DNA of 51,975 bases from the NCBI GenBank assembly GCA_934254985.1, contig CAKQMS010000018.1, positions 1 through 51,975 on the forward strand. Direction: 5' to 3'. Both the position numbers and the translations under genes were made by a program. This DNA comes from an uncultured Prevotella sp. (lineage in GTDB: Bacteria > Bacteroidota > Bacteroidia > Bacteroidales > Bacteroidaceae). Each line of letters begins with the position of its first letter. Positions within the stretch are counted from its first letter, which is position 1. Shown one piece after another: positions 17,746 to 26,637 of the stretch. The notes under the pieces are model-generated. The model did not search any database and had not been told where the DNA came from. It saw only the letters and a list, made by a program, of their open reading frames with translations.

Positions 17746-19014
17746 ATGTTATACTATCTTTTCAGATTTTTAGAAGAATACGGAATCTCTGGCTCACATA
17801 TGTGGGGCTACATTTCGTTTCGTGCATTACTGGCACTGATATTCTCATTGGTGATATCTGCATGGTTTGGCGAGAAATTCATTAAATATCTCAAGAGCAA
17901 GCAGATTACTGAGACTCAGCGTGATGCAAGTATCGACCCATTCGGCACAAAGAAGATTGGTGTGCCTTCTATGGGTGGTATCATCATCATTGTATCTATC
18001 CTCATCCCTGTATTATTGCTCGGACGACTCAGAAATATCTACCTATTGCTGATGATTATCACCACAGTATGGCTTGGCTTCCTTGGCGGTATGGACGATT
18101 TCATCAAGATATTCCGTCGCAACAAGGAGGGATTGAAAGGTCGCTATAAGATTGTTGGCCAGGTAGGTATCGGTCTTATCGTTGGTTTGGTGCTATGGAT
18201 GTCGCCAGATGTTAAGATGAGAGAGAATCTTGCTATCGAACAGCAGGGACAGGAAATGGTGATTACCCATCAGCCTATTGCCCAAAAATCTCTAAAGACA
18301 ACAATACCTTTCGTAAAGGAGCACAACCTCGACTACTCCACCCTTGTATCTTTCTGCGGTAAGTATAAGACTGCTGCAGGATGGATATTGTTTGTGATAA
18401 TGACCATATTTGTTGTCACAGCAGTTAGCAATGGTGCCAACCTCAACGATGGTATGGATGGTATGTGCGCAGGTAACTCTGCGGTGATAGGTGTGGCATT
18501 GGGAATATTGGCTTACGTAAGTTCGCACATAGAATTTGCGCAATACCTTAATATAATGTATATCCCAGACAGCCAAGAGCTTGTGGTATTCATGTGTGCC
18601 TTTGTTGGTGCACTCATCGGTTTCCTATGGTATAATGCTTATCCTGCCCAAGTATTTATGGGCGATACCGGTTCGCTAACCATCGGAGGTATCATAGCAG
18701 TATGTGCCATCATCATCCACAAGGAGTTGATGTTGCCTATACTCTGCGGTATATTCTTTGTAGAGAGCCTCAGCGTTATGATACAGGTTTGGTATTACAA
18801 GATGGGTAAACGCAAAGGTATAAAGCAACGAGTATTTAAGCGCACACCTATACACGACAACTTCAGAACTACCGACGACCAGCTTGATCCTGATTGCCGC
18901 TACTTGATAAAGGCGCCTCATTCTGCAAAGCATGAGACAAAGATTACTATCAGATTCTGGATAATATCAATAATTCTTGCCGCACTAACTATCATCACCT
19001 TGAAGATAAGATAG
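17746..19014 (+). CDS. mraY: Phospho-MurNAc-pentapeptide translocase
   Basis: Inner-membrane enzyme joining phospho-MurNAc-pentapeptide to undecaprenyl phosphate to form lipid I. About ten transmembrane helices in 422 residues. Family signatures are PSMGGIIII near 73, GFLGGMDDF near 109 (catalytic Asp pair), NGANLNDGMDGMCAGN near 228, and FMGDTGSLTIGG near 304. It is about 60 residues longer than the E. coli protein because of a periplasmic insertion at about 150-205 (VKMRENLAIEQQ onward), a known trait of Bacteroidetes MraY. Confidence 0.96.
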   Translation: MLYYLFRFLEEYGISGSHMWGYISFRALLALIFSLVISAWFGEKFIKYLKSKQITETQRDASIDPFGTKKIGVPSMGGIIIIVSILIPVLLLGRLRNIYLLLMIITTVWLGFLGGMDDFIKIFRRNKEGLKGRYKIVGQVGIGLIVGLVLWMSPDVKMRENLAIEQQGQEMVITHQPIAQKSLKTTIPFVKEHNLDYSTLVSFCGKYKTAAGWILFVIMTIFVVTAVSNGANLNDGMDGMCAGNSAVIGVALGILAYVSSHIEFAQYLNIMYIPDSQELVVFMCAFVGALIGFLWYNAYPAQVFMGDTGSLTIGGIIAVCAIIIHKELMLPILCGIFFVESLSVMIQVWYYKMGKRKGIKQRVFKRTPIHDNFRTTDDQLDPDCRYLIKAPHSAKHETKITIRFWIISIILAALTIITLKIR

Positions 19015-19061
19015 TGGACAAAGACTAACATTTATAATTTGTCAACTAAAAGGAAAAGAAA

Positions 19062-20393
19062 ATGAAAAGGATTGTTATTTTAGGAGCTGGCGAGAGCGGT
19101 GCTGGTGCTGCAGTGTTGGCTAAAAAGGAAGGTTTCGACGTATTCGTTTCGGATATGTCGAAAATCAACGATAAATATAAGAAGATGCTTGACGACCACA
19201 ATATCGAGTGGGAAGAGGGTCATCACACAGAGGAAAAGATTCTCAACGCTTCTGAAATCATCAAGAGCCCTGGTATTCCCAAGGAGGCTCCTATGATTAA
19301 GAAGGTTATGGAGAAAGGTATTCATATCATCAGCGAGATAGAGTTTGCAAGCAGATATACAAACTCTAAGATGGTGTGCATCACTGGTAGCAATGGCAAG
19401 ACCACTACCACATCTCTTATATATCATATCTTCAAGGAGGCAGGATATGATGCAGGCTTGGCTGGCAACATCGGCAAGAGCTTGGCTTTGCAGGTTGCTG
19501 AAGATCCACACGAATACTATATCATTGAGCTTAGCTCATTCCAGTTGGACAACATGTACGACTTCCATGCCAACATCGCAATCTTGCTCAACATCACTCC
19601 TGACCATCTCGACCGCTATGACTTCTGCATGCAGAACTATGTAGACGCAAAGATGCGAATCATTCAGAACCAGACAGAAAAAGATAGCTTTATCTATTGG
19701 AACGACGATCCTATCATCAAGAAAGAGCTTGAGAAATATGATATCAAAGCTATAGTATTCCCATTCTCTGAACTAAAAGAGAACGGTTCTATCGGCTACA
19801 TAGAAGAGGGTAAGTATATTATCGAAAAGCCTACTCCTTTCAACATGGAGCAGGAAGAGCTCTCGCTATCAGGCAAGCACAACATATACAACTCTTTGGC
19901 TGCAGGTATTGCTACCAATATCGCAGGTATAAAGAAAGAGGTGATAAGAAAGAGCCTCAGCGACTTCCCTGGCGTGGAACACCGTTTGGAGAAGGTTACA
20001 AAGGTGGGCGGAGTACAATATATCAACGACTCAAAGGCTACCAACGTAGATGCTTGCTGGTATGCTTTGGAAAGCATGAAGACTCCTACAATCCTCATCA
20101 TTGGTGGTAAAGACAAGGGAAACGACTATGATGCTATCAAGCCTTTGGTGAAAGAGAAGTGCGTAGGCTTGGTATATCTTGGAGCCGACAACAAGAAGCT
20201 TCACGACAACTTCGACAATATGGGCATCCCTGTCAGAGACACCCACTCTATGAAAGAGTGTGTAGAAGCTTGCTACGAGATGGCAAAACCTGGCGACACT
20301 GTATTGTTAAGCCCTTGCTGCGCAAGCTTCGACCTATTCAAGAACATGGAAGATCGCGGAGAGCAATTCAAAACATTAGTAAGAAATCTGTAA
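19062..20393 (+). CDS. murD: UDP-MurNAc-L-alanine:D-glutamate ligase
   Basis: Cytoplasmic Mur ligase adding D-glutamate to UDP-MurNAc-L-Ala. The 443-residue protein has an N-terminal Rossmann motif (LGAGESGAG, 7-15), the P-loop GSNGKTTTT at 109-117, and the NITPDHLDRY central-domain segment. The C-terminal domain carries INDSKATNVDA and LLSPCCASFD, typical of MurD. Order mraY-murD-ftsW is conserved in the phylum. Confidence 0.96.
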   Translation: MKRIVILGAGESGAGAAVLAKKEGFDVFVSDMSKINDKYKKMLDDHNIEWEEGHHTEEKILNASEIIKSPGIPKEAPMIKKVMEKGIHIISEIEFASRYTNSKMVCITGSNGKTTTTSLIYHIFKEAGYDAGLAGNIGKSLALQVAEDPHEYYIIELSSFQLDNMYDFHANIAILLNITPDHLDRYDFCMQNYVDAKMRIIQNQTEKDSFIYWNDDPIIKKELEKYDIKAIVFPFSELKENGSIGYIEEGKYIIEKPTPFNMEQEELSLSGKHNIYNSLAAGIATNIAGIKKEVIRKSLSDFPGVEHRLEKVTKVGGVQYINDSKATNVDACWYALESMKTPTILIIGGKDKGNDYDAIKPLVKEKCVGLVYLGADNKKLHDNFDNMGIPVRDTHSMKECVEACYEMAKPGDTVLLSPCCASFDLFKNMEDRGEQFKTLVRNL

Positions 20394-20430
20394 ATATCAA
20401 TAAATCAACGACATACCCCAATCAATAAAA

Positions 20431-21711
20431 ATGAATAGCAAAACGCTAAGCAACATATTCAAAGGCGACAAGGTGATATGGATGGTTTTCTTCTTCTTGT
20501 GTGTCATCAGCGTAATCGAGGTATTCTCAGCCTCGTCTGAGCTGACATACAAGGGAGGAAACTACATGGCACCTATATTAAGGCACATAGGTCTGCTAAT
20601 TCTTGGAATTGCAAGTATGGTGGTAACTCTTAATATACAATGTAAGTATTTTAAGATCATCACTCCATTCTTGCTATTGGGGTCTATATTGCTGTTGTTG
20701 ATAGTATGGGTAACGGGTAATGCCACTAATGGAGCATCAAGATGGATTGGTATCATGGGATTCCAATTCCAGCCTTCTGAATTTGCCAAAGGTGCATTGG
20801 TATTGGCTACAGCTCAGATACTTAGCGCCATGCAAACAGAGAATGGTGCCGACAAGCATGCATTAAAATACATACTTCTCATCTGGGGTGCAGTGGTACC
20901 ACTAATCTTAGTAGAGAACTTCTCTACAGCAGCCCTTTTATCGGCAGTGGTATTCATGATGATGATAATTGGACGTGTGCCAGGCAAACAATTAGGTATA
21001 ATCTTGGGCTTAGTTGTTCTTTTTGCAGTCTTCGCCTTATCAGTAATTTGGATTACTGGTACCGACCAGTCGGAGTTAGAAAACAAGAATGCGCTGACAG
21101 AGCAAGTCGATAAAACTAACGAAGACACAGGAAAAAACAAAAAGATATTGCACCGTATGGACACATGGAAGTCGAGAATAAACAAATTCTTGGCTCACAA
21201 GGAAGTACCGCCTTCAGAAGTCGACCTTGACAAAGATGCACAGGTGGCACATGCCAATATAGCTATCGCTACATCAAACGGATATGGCAAAGGTCCGGGC
21301 AATTCTGTAGAACGCGACTTCCTTTCACAGGCTTTCTCCGACTTCATCTTTGCTATCATCATTGAAGAGATGGGAATTGAAGGCGCCATAGCTGTGGCTT
21401 TCCTATATATCATCTTGCTATTCCGTACAGGCAAGATAGCCCGACGATGCGAGAACAACTTCCCTGCCCTATTGGCTATGGGCTTAGCTCTGTTGCTTGT
21501 AACACAGGCGTTGTTCAACATGTGTGTTGCTGTTGGATTGGCTCCAGTAACTGGTCAGCCATTGCCATTGATAAGTCGTGGAGGAACTTCTACTATCATC
21601 AATTGTGTTTATATAGGTGTGATTCTGAGCATAAGCCGTTCTGCTAAAAAGAAAGAAAACAACAGCGACTTTACAAAGAAACCTACGGTGGCAACAGCTA
21701 TCGCAAAATAA
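20431..21711 (+). CDS. ftsW: Septal peptidoglycan polymerase FtsW (SEDS family)
   Basis: SEDS glycosyltransferase that polymerises lipid II at the septum with FtsI. 426 residues and about ten transmembrane helices. Landmarks: FQPSEFAKGALVL near 113, an extracellular loop after about residue 210, and NMCVAVGLAPVTGQPLPLIS near 362. The loop at about 212-280 is polar and longer than in E. coli (ELENKNALTEQVDKTNED and the following KILHRMDTWKSRINKF), a feature also seen in other Bacteroidetes. Confidence 0.94.
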   Translation: MNSKTLSNIFKGDKVIWMVFFFLCVISVIEVFSASSELTYKGGNYMAPILRHIGLLILGIASMVVTLNIQCKYFKIITPFLLLGSILLLLIVWVTGNATNGASRWIGIMGFQFQPSEFAKGALVLATAQILSAMQTENGADKHALKYILLIWGAVVPLILVENFSTAALLSAVVFMMMIIGRVPGKQLGIILGLVVLFAVFALSVIWITGTDQSELENKNALTEQVDKTNEDTGKNKKILHRMDTWKSRINKFLAHKEVPPSEVDLDKDAQVAHANIAIATSNGYGKGPGNSVERDFLSQAFSDFIFAIIIEEMGIEGAIAVAFLYIILLFRTGKIARRCENNFPALLAMGLALLLVTQALFNMCVAVGLAPVTGQPLPLISRGGTSTIINCVYIGVILSISRSAKKKENNSDFTKKPTVATAIAK

Positions 21712-21746
21712 TCACAATAAAAATAGCACATAACAAAAAATTTGAT

Positions 21747-21754
21747 TACTTTTG
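21747..21754 (+). promoter_or_regulatory. Internal dcw promoter (-7 box) before murG
   Basis: TACTTTTG lies in the 66-bp gap between ftsW and murG, 23 nt before the ATG. This gap is the longest in the cluster and the only one with a clean TAnnTTTG box, so murG-murC-ftsQ-ftsA-ftsZ may also be transcribed separately. No -33 TTTG is seen at proper spacing. Confidence 0.55.
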
Positions 21755-21777
21755 CAAAAACATAAAAGCATAAGAAA

Positions 21778-22890
21778 ATGGACAGCAATTTAAGAATTAT
21801 CATAAGTGGTGGAGGCACAGGAGGACACATCTTTCCTGCCATCTCTATTGCTAACGCCATTAAGGCAAAACACCCTGACGCACAGATTCTTTTCGTAGGA
21901 GCATTAGGACGTATGGAAATGCAACGCGTACCTGCAGCAGGCTACGAGATAAAGGGTTTGCCAATATGCGGTTTCGACAGGAAGCATCTGCTAAAGAACA
22001 TTGCAGTACTCTTCAAAATATGGAAGAGCCAACACATGGCTAAGAAGATTATCAAAGACTTCAAGCCTATGGCAGCAGTGGGTGTAGGTGGATATGCAAG
22101 CGGTCCTACTCTCAACCAATGTGCAGCAATGGGAATACCTTGCTTGATTCAAGAGCAAAACTCTTACGCTGGTGTCACCAATAAGTTGTTGGCAAAGAAG
22201 GCAAGCAGGATATGCGTAGCCTATGAGGGTATGGACAGATTCTTCCCTGCCGATAAGATTATCATGACAGGCAACCCTGTAAGACAGAATGTTCTTCAGA
22301 CAGACATAACAAAAGAAGAAGCACGCAAGGCTTTCGGACTCGAACCTGACAAGAAGACTATCCTCGTAGTAGGCGGAAGTCTTGGAGCAAGAACTGTAAA
22401 CGAAAGTATCATCAACCATCTCGACATGGTAGAGAATGCTGACGTGCAGATAATATGGCAGACTGGTAAATACTACAACAAAGCCATAATGGACACCTTG
22501 GCACAGCATAAGCCAATAAAGAACCTTAAGGTTATGGACTTCATCAGCGATATGGGTGCTGCCTACAAGGCTGCCGACTTGGTGATAAGTCGTGCAGGAG
22601 CAAGTTCTATCAGCGAATTCTGCTTGATTGGCAAACCAGTAATCTTGGTTCCAAGTCCAAATGTAGCTGAAGACCATCAGACAAAGAACGCTTTAGCATT
22701 GGTAAACAAGGATGCTGCACTATATGTAAAAGATATAGAGGCTCCAGACACATTGTTAGACACTGCGCTAAAGACTGTTAACAACGAGGCTAAGTTGGCT
22801 TCACTCTGTGAGAACATAAAGAAGTTGGGACTTAAAAACTCTGCCGACGTCATTGCCGACGAAGTTATAAAACTTGCAACAGGTAAATAA
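21778..22890 (+). CDS. murG: UDP-GlcNAc:undecaprenyl-PP-MurNAc-pentapeptide GlcNAc transferase
   Basis: Peripheral inner-membrane GT28 glycosyltransferase that makes lipid II from lipid I. The 370-residue protein has the N-terminal glycine loop SGGGTGGHIFP (10-20), the second loop GVGGYASGP near 102-110, and the donor-binding segments VVGGSLGA near 199 and SRAGASSISEF near 270-280. Standard length and position. Confidence 0.96.
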   Translation: MDSNLRIIISGGGTGGHIFPAISIANAIKAKHPDAQILFVGALGRMEMQRVPAAGYEIKGLPICGFDRKHLLKNIAVLFKIWKSQHMAKKIIKDFKPMAAVGVGGYASGPTLNQCAAMGIPCLIQEQNSYAGVTNKLLAKKASRICVAYEGMDRFFPADKIIMTGNPVRQNVLQTDITKEEARKAFGLEPDKKTILVVGGSLGARTVNESIINHLDMVENADVQIIWQTGKYYNKAIMDTLAQHKPIKNLKVMDFISDMGAAYKAADLVISRAGASSISEFCLIGKPVILVPSPNVAEDHQTKNALALVNKDAALYVKDIEAPDTLLDTALKTVNNEAKLASLCENIKKLGLKNSADVIADEVIKLATGK

Positions 22891-22949
22891 AAAGAATTAA
22901 GAGGTGATATCGAATAGAATGTCATCACATATAATTGAAGTAACAAACA

Positions 22950-24329
22950 ATGGAAATTAAAGATATCAAGGCTGTTTATTTTGTTGGCGCAGGCGGTATT
23001 GGCATGAGCGCAATTGCAAGATATTTCATTCATAGAGGCATCGTGGTTGCCGGATACGACAAGACACCATCCAATCTCACCAAGCAACTGGAGAAAGAGG
23101 GTATGCTCATACACTACACAGAAGATGTAACAGAGATTCCTCATGCTTGCAAAGACCCAAAGACATGCCTTGTGATATATACTCCTGCCATTCCTGCAGA
23201 ACACAAAGAACTGGTATTCTTCCGTGAAGGCGGATTCGAAATACAAAAGAGAGCTCAAGTGCTTGGCACATTGACACGCACTCATAAGGGACTATGCGTA
23301 GCAGGAACTCACGGCAAGACCACCACATCTACTATGTGTGCTCACATAATGCATCAAAGTAGCATAGACTGCAACGCTTTCCTTGGCGGTATATCAAAGA
23401 ATTATGGCACCAACTATATTCTTTCCGACAATAGCGACTATGTAGTGATAGAGGCAGATGAGTTCGACCGTTCATTCCATTGGCTAAGACCTTGGATGAG
23501 TGTGATAACAGCCACAGACCCAGACCATCTTGATATCTATGGCACCAAAGAGGCTTATCTCGAAAGCTTCCGCCACTATACAGAGTTGATACAACCAGGC
23601 GGTGCTTTGATCATACACAAAGGTCTTGAGATGAAGCCTAACGTACAAGAAGGAGTTAAGGTTTACGAATACTCTCTCGACAAAGGCGATTTCCATGCAG
23701 AGAACATAAAGATTGACAACGGCAATATCACCTTCGACTTTATTTCTCCAATAGAATGCGTTAAGAATGTAGAGCTTGGCAACCCTGTACCTATCAACAT
23801 TGTAAATGGTGTAGCAGCTATGGCTATGGCTCAGCTCAACGGATGTACAGCAGAAGAACTAAGATACGGCATGGCTACATATCGTGGTGTAGACCGTCGT
23901 TTCGACTTCGCCCTCAAGAACGATCGTCATGTGCTGATATCCGACTATGCTCATCATCCAAAGGAAATATTCCAAAGTGCAAAGAGCATAAAGCAACTAT
24001 ATAGCAACAGAAAAATTACCGCAATATTCCAACCTCACCTATATACTCGCACACGCGACTTCTATAAAGACTTTGCTGACGCTTTGAGTCAGCTTGATGA
24101 GGTTATACTATGCGATATCTATCCTGCTCGCGAACAACCTATACCTGGCGTAACAAGCAAACTAATATACGATAATCTCACCGAAGGTGTAGAAAAGAGC
24201 ATGATAAAGACAGATGAGGTCCTCAACCTCGTAAAGAGCCGCGACTTTGATGTCCTTGTGATACTTGGAGCTGGCGACTTGGACAATCAGGTTCCTAAGA
24301 TAGCAAAAATACTCGAAAGTAAAAAATGA
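22950..24329 (+). CDS. murC: UDP-MurNAc:L-alanine ligase
   Basis: First Mur ligase, adding L-alanine to UDP-MurNAc in the cytoplasm. 459 residues, with FVGAGGIGMSAIA (11-23) for the UDP sugar, the P-loop GTHGKTTT at 119-126, and the EADEFDRSF segment near 171-179. The DYAHHPKEI block of the C-terminal domain is also present. Its TGA overlaps the ftsQ ATG (ATGA, 24326-24329). Confidence 0.96.
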   Translation: MEIKDIKAVYFVGAGGIGMSAIARYFIHRGIVVAGYDKTPSNLTKQLEKEGMLIHYTEDVTEIPHACKDPKTCLVIYTPAIPAEHKELVFFREGGFEIQKRAQVLGTLTRTHKGLCVAGTHGKTTTSTMCAHIMHQSSIDCNAFLGGISKNYGTNYILSDNSDYVVIEADEFDRSFHWLRPWMSVITATDPDHLDIYGTKEAYLESFRHYTELIQPGGALIIHKGLEMKPNVQEGVKVYEYSLDKGDFHAENIKIDNGNITFDFISPIECVKNVELGNPVPINIVNGVAAMAMAQLNGCTAEELRYGMATYRGVDRRFDFALKNDRHVLISDYAHHPKEIFQSAKSIKQLYSNRKITAIFQPHLYTRTRDFYKDFADALSQLDEVILCDIYPAREQPIPGVTSKLIYDNLTEGVEKSMIKTDEVLNLVKSRDFDVLVILGAGDLDNQVPKIAKILESKK

Positions 24330-25150
24330 GACTAAATTGGAAAAAAGCAGGACTTGTCGTTATGGACATTGTTCTTGGAGCATACCTAATAATGGCTTTC
24401 ACCGCGTTCAACAAACCCGATGAAAAGTCAAAGATATGCACCAAGGTCAACATCAATATCCAAGACGAGAGCACCAATGGTTTCATCAATGCTAAAGAGA
24501 TAAAGAATCGACTGGAAAAGCAACATCAGTACCCACTGTCGAAAAAGATGATTGATATCAATACCCGACAGATAGAAGAAAGCCTTAAGCGTTCTGCTTT
24601 CGTAAAGACAGCAGAATGCTATAAGACACAAGATGGCACTGTATGCATAACACTTACCCAGCGAATGCCTATTGTGAGAATAAAGTCAGTGAATGGCGAC
24701 GACTACTATGTGGACGATAAAAACAGTATCATGCCTAACTCACATTACACTTCCGACCTCATTATCACTACAGGCTATGTGTCGAGAGCTTATGCACAAA
24801 ACTATATAGCATATTTGGCAAATACTCTTATGGAAAACGACTTCTGGAAAAACCAGATTGAACAAATCAACGTTACTCCAGACTTAGGAATAGAGTTGGT
24901 GCCTCGTGTGGGCAACCATATTGTATATATAGGACAATTACCAAAGTGCAACGATAAGAACCTAAGAGGAAAAGAGATTAAGAACTTCGTTGACAAGAAA
25001 TTGAATCGATTGAGAAAATTCTACCTCTACGGACTCTCACAGGCAGGCTGGAACAAATATTCATACATAAATCTGGAATTTGACAACCAGATAATATGCA
25101 AAAAAAGAAGTCTAAAGAAAACTGAAACCCGAACCGAAAACGTAATATAG
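24326..25150 (+). CDS. ftsQ: Cell division protein FtsQ
   Basis: Bitopic divisome protein linking FtsA/FtsK to FtsL/FtsB and FtsWI. 274 residues: a very short cytoplasmic tail, a transmembrane helix at about 7-26, and a POTRA-like region with a beta domain in the periplasm. Sequence conservation is low across FtsQ proteins. The call relies on topology, on the LKRSAFVKTAECYKTQDG motif (POTRA to beta transition) and on position between murC and ftsA. The tail after about residue 245 is Lys/Arg-rich. Confidence 0.88.
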   Translation: MRLNWKKAGLVVMDIVLGAYLIMAFTAFNKPDEKSKICTKVNINIQDESTNGFINAKEIKNRLEKQHQYPLSKKMIDINTRQIEESLKRSAFVKTAECYKTQDGTVCITLTQRMPIVRIKSVNGDDYYVDDKNSIMPNSHYTSDLIITTGYVSRAYAQNYIAYLANTLMENDFWKNQIEQINVTPDLGIELVPRVGNHIVYIGQLPKCNDKNLRGKEIKNFVDKKLNRLRKFYLYGLSQAGWNKYSYINLEFDNQIICKKRSLKKTETRTENVI

Positions 25151-25153
25151 TGT

Positions 25154-26596
25154 ATGGCTGAATTTATTGTAGCAATAGAACTTGGGTCGTCTAAGATGAC
25201 CGGAATTGCAGGAAAGAAAAACCTTGACGGTAGCATAAACATACTTGCTGTTGTTAAGGAAGATAATATAGATTGCATCCGCAAAGGTATAATCTATAAC
25301 GAAGACAAGACCATTCAATCTCTTACCAACATCATAAAGAAACTTGAAGCCAGCCTCAAAACTAAAATCAAGCAGGTGTATGTTGGTGTTGGCGGTCAGT
25401 CTATTCGTAGTGTAAAAAGCACTAATATTAAGACTCTTCCTGTAGAAACTACTGTTTCACAGGATATGATAAACGAGCTCATGGATGCCAATCGCAATAT
25501 GTCATACCCTGAGCAAGAGATTCTTGACGCAATAACATTGGAATACAAGGTTGACGCACAGTATCAAATCGACCCTGTAGGCATCCAATGCTCACGCCTT
25601 GAAGGTAATTTCCTCAATATTCTTTGGAGAAAGACTTTCTATCGCAAACTCAACAAATGTTTCGATAATGCAGGTATAGCCATCGCTGAAATGTATCTTG
25701 CACCATTGGCTCTTGCCGAAAGTGTGCTCACTCCTGCAGAAAAGCGCTCGGGATGTTTGTTCGTTGACCTCGGTGCTGATACTACAACGGTATCTGTATA
25801 TTCAAAGAACATTCTCCGTCATCTTGCAGTTATTCCTCTTGGTGGAAACAATATCACAAAGGATATTGCTTCGTTGCAAATCGAAGAGAAGGATGCTGAA
25901 AACATGAAGCTAAAATATGCCAGTGCTTTCACCGACAACAACGATATCGACAACAACAAGAAATACCCTATCGACAACGACCGTAGTGTAGACAGCAGAA
26001 AGTTTATTGAGATTGTTGAAGCTCGCACACAGGAAATCATTGAGAATGTATATTCACAGATTCCAAGCGAATATATCGACAAATTGCTTGGTGGCATAAT
26101 CATCACAGGCGGTGGTTCTAACATGAAGAACATCGATGTAGCGTTCCGCAACATCACCCATATGGAAAAGATTAGAATCGCTAAGTTTGTTCATCAGACA
26201 ATAAATTCTAACAGCCCAAGCATCACAGCTCAAGATGGCTCTATGAACACAGTATTGGCTATCTTAGCTAAGGGCGACATGAATTGTGCAGGCGACGAGT
26301 TGTCGAACGACTTGTTCAACAACAATGTTGATACTCGCTCTAATGGTTCTGTGCTCTCTACTGAAACTCCTAAGGCACCACGTACTCCTGGTACAGGCGT
26401 AGTGATGACTGAGGCAGAAAAGAAAGCCAAAGAAGAGGAAGAAGCAAGAAAGAAGAAAGAAGCCGAAGAAGAAGAGAAGCGCAGAAAGGAAGAAGAGGCA
26501 CGTTTGGAAAAAGAACGTCGCGAAAACTCTCCTGCTCACAAGGTGTTCAGAGGCATTAAGAACTTCCTCAAGAAGGTTACTGAGGAGGAGGAGTAA
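25154..26596 (+). CDS. ftsA: Cell division protein FtsA
   Basis: Actin-like ATPase that anchors FtsZ to the inner membrane and recruits the divisome. 480 residues, longer than E. coli FtsA (420). N-terminal ELGSSKMTGI (phosphate 1), LFVDLGADTTTVSVY near 200-214 (phosphate 2), and GGIIITGGGSNMKNID near 314-329 are intact. The extra length is a Lys/Glu-rich linker (about 420-455) before the amphipathic C-terminal helix (HKVFRGIKNFLKKVTEEEE), which should insert into the membrane. Confidence 0.94.
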   Translation: MAEFIVAIELGSSKMTGIAGKKNLDGSINILAVVKEDNIDCIRKGIIYNEDKTIQSLTNIIKKLEASLKTKIKQVYVGVGGQSIRSVKSTNIKTLPVETTVSQDMINELMDANRNMSYPEQEILDAITLEYKVDAQYQIDPVGIQCSRLEGNFLNILWRKTFYRKLNKCFDNAGIAIAEMYLAPLALAESVLTPAEKRSGCLFVDLGADTTTVSVYSKNILRHLAVIPLGGNNITKDIASLQIEEKDAENMKLKYASAFTDNNDIDNNKKYPIDNDRSVDSRKFIEIVEARTQEIIENVYSQIPSEYIDKLLGGIIITGGGSNMKNIDVAFRNITHMEKIRIAKFVHQTINSNSPSITAQDGSMNTVLAILAKGDMNCAGDELSNDLFNNNVDTRSNGSVLSTETPKAPRTPGTGVVMTEAEKKAKEEEEARKKKEAEEEEKRRKEEEARLEKERRENSPAHKVFRGIKNFLKKVTEEEE

Positions 26597-26637
26597 ACCA
26601 ATAATTCTAAACAACAAACGCATAATACATAGTTAAT

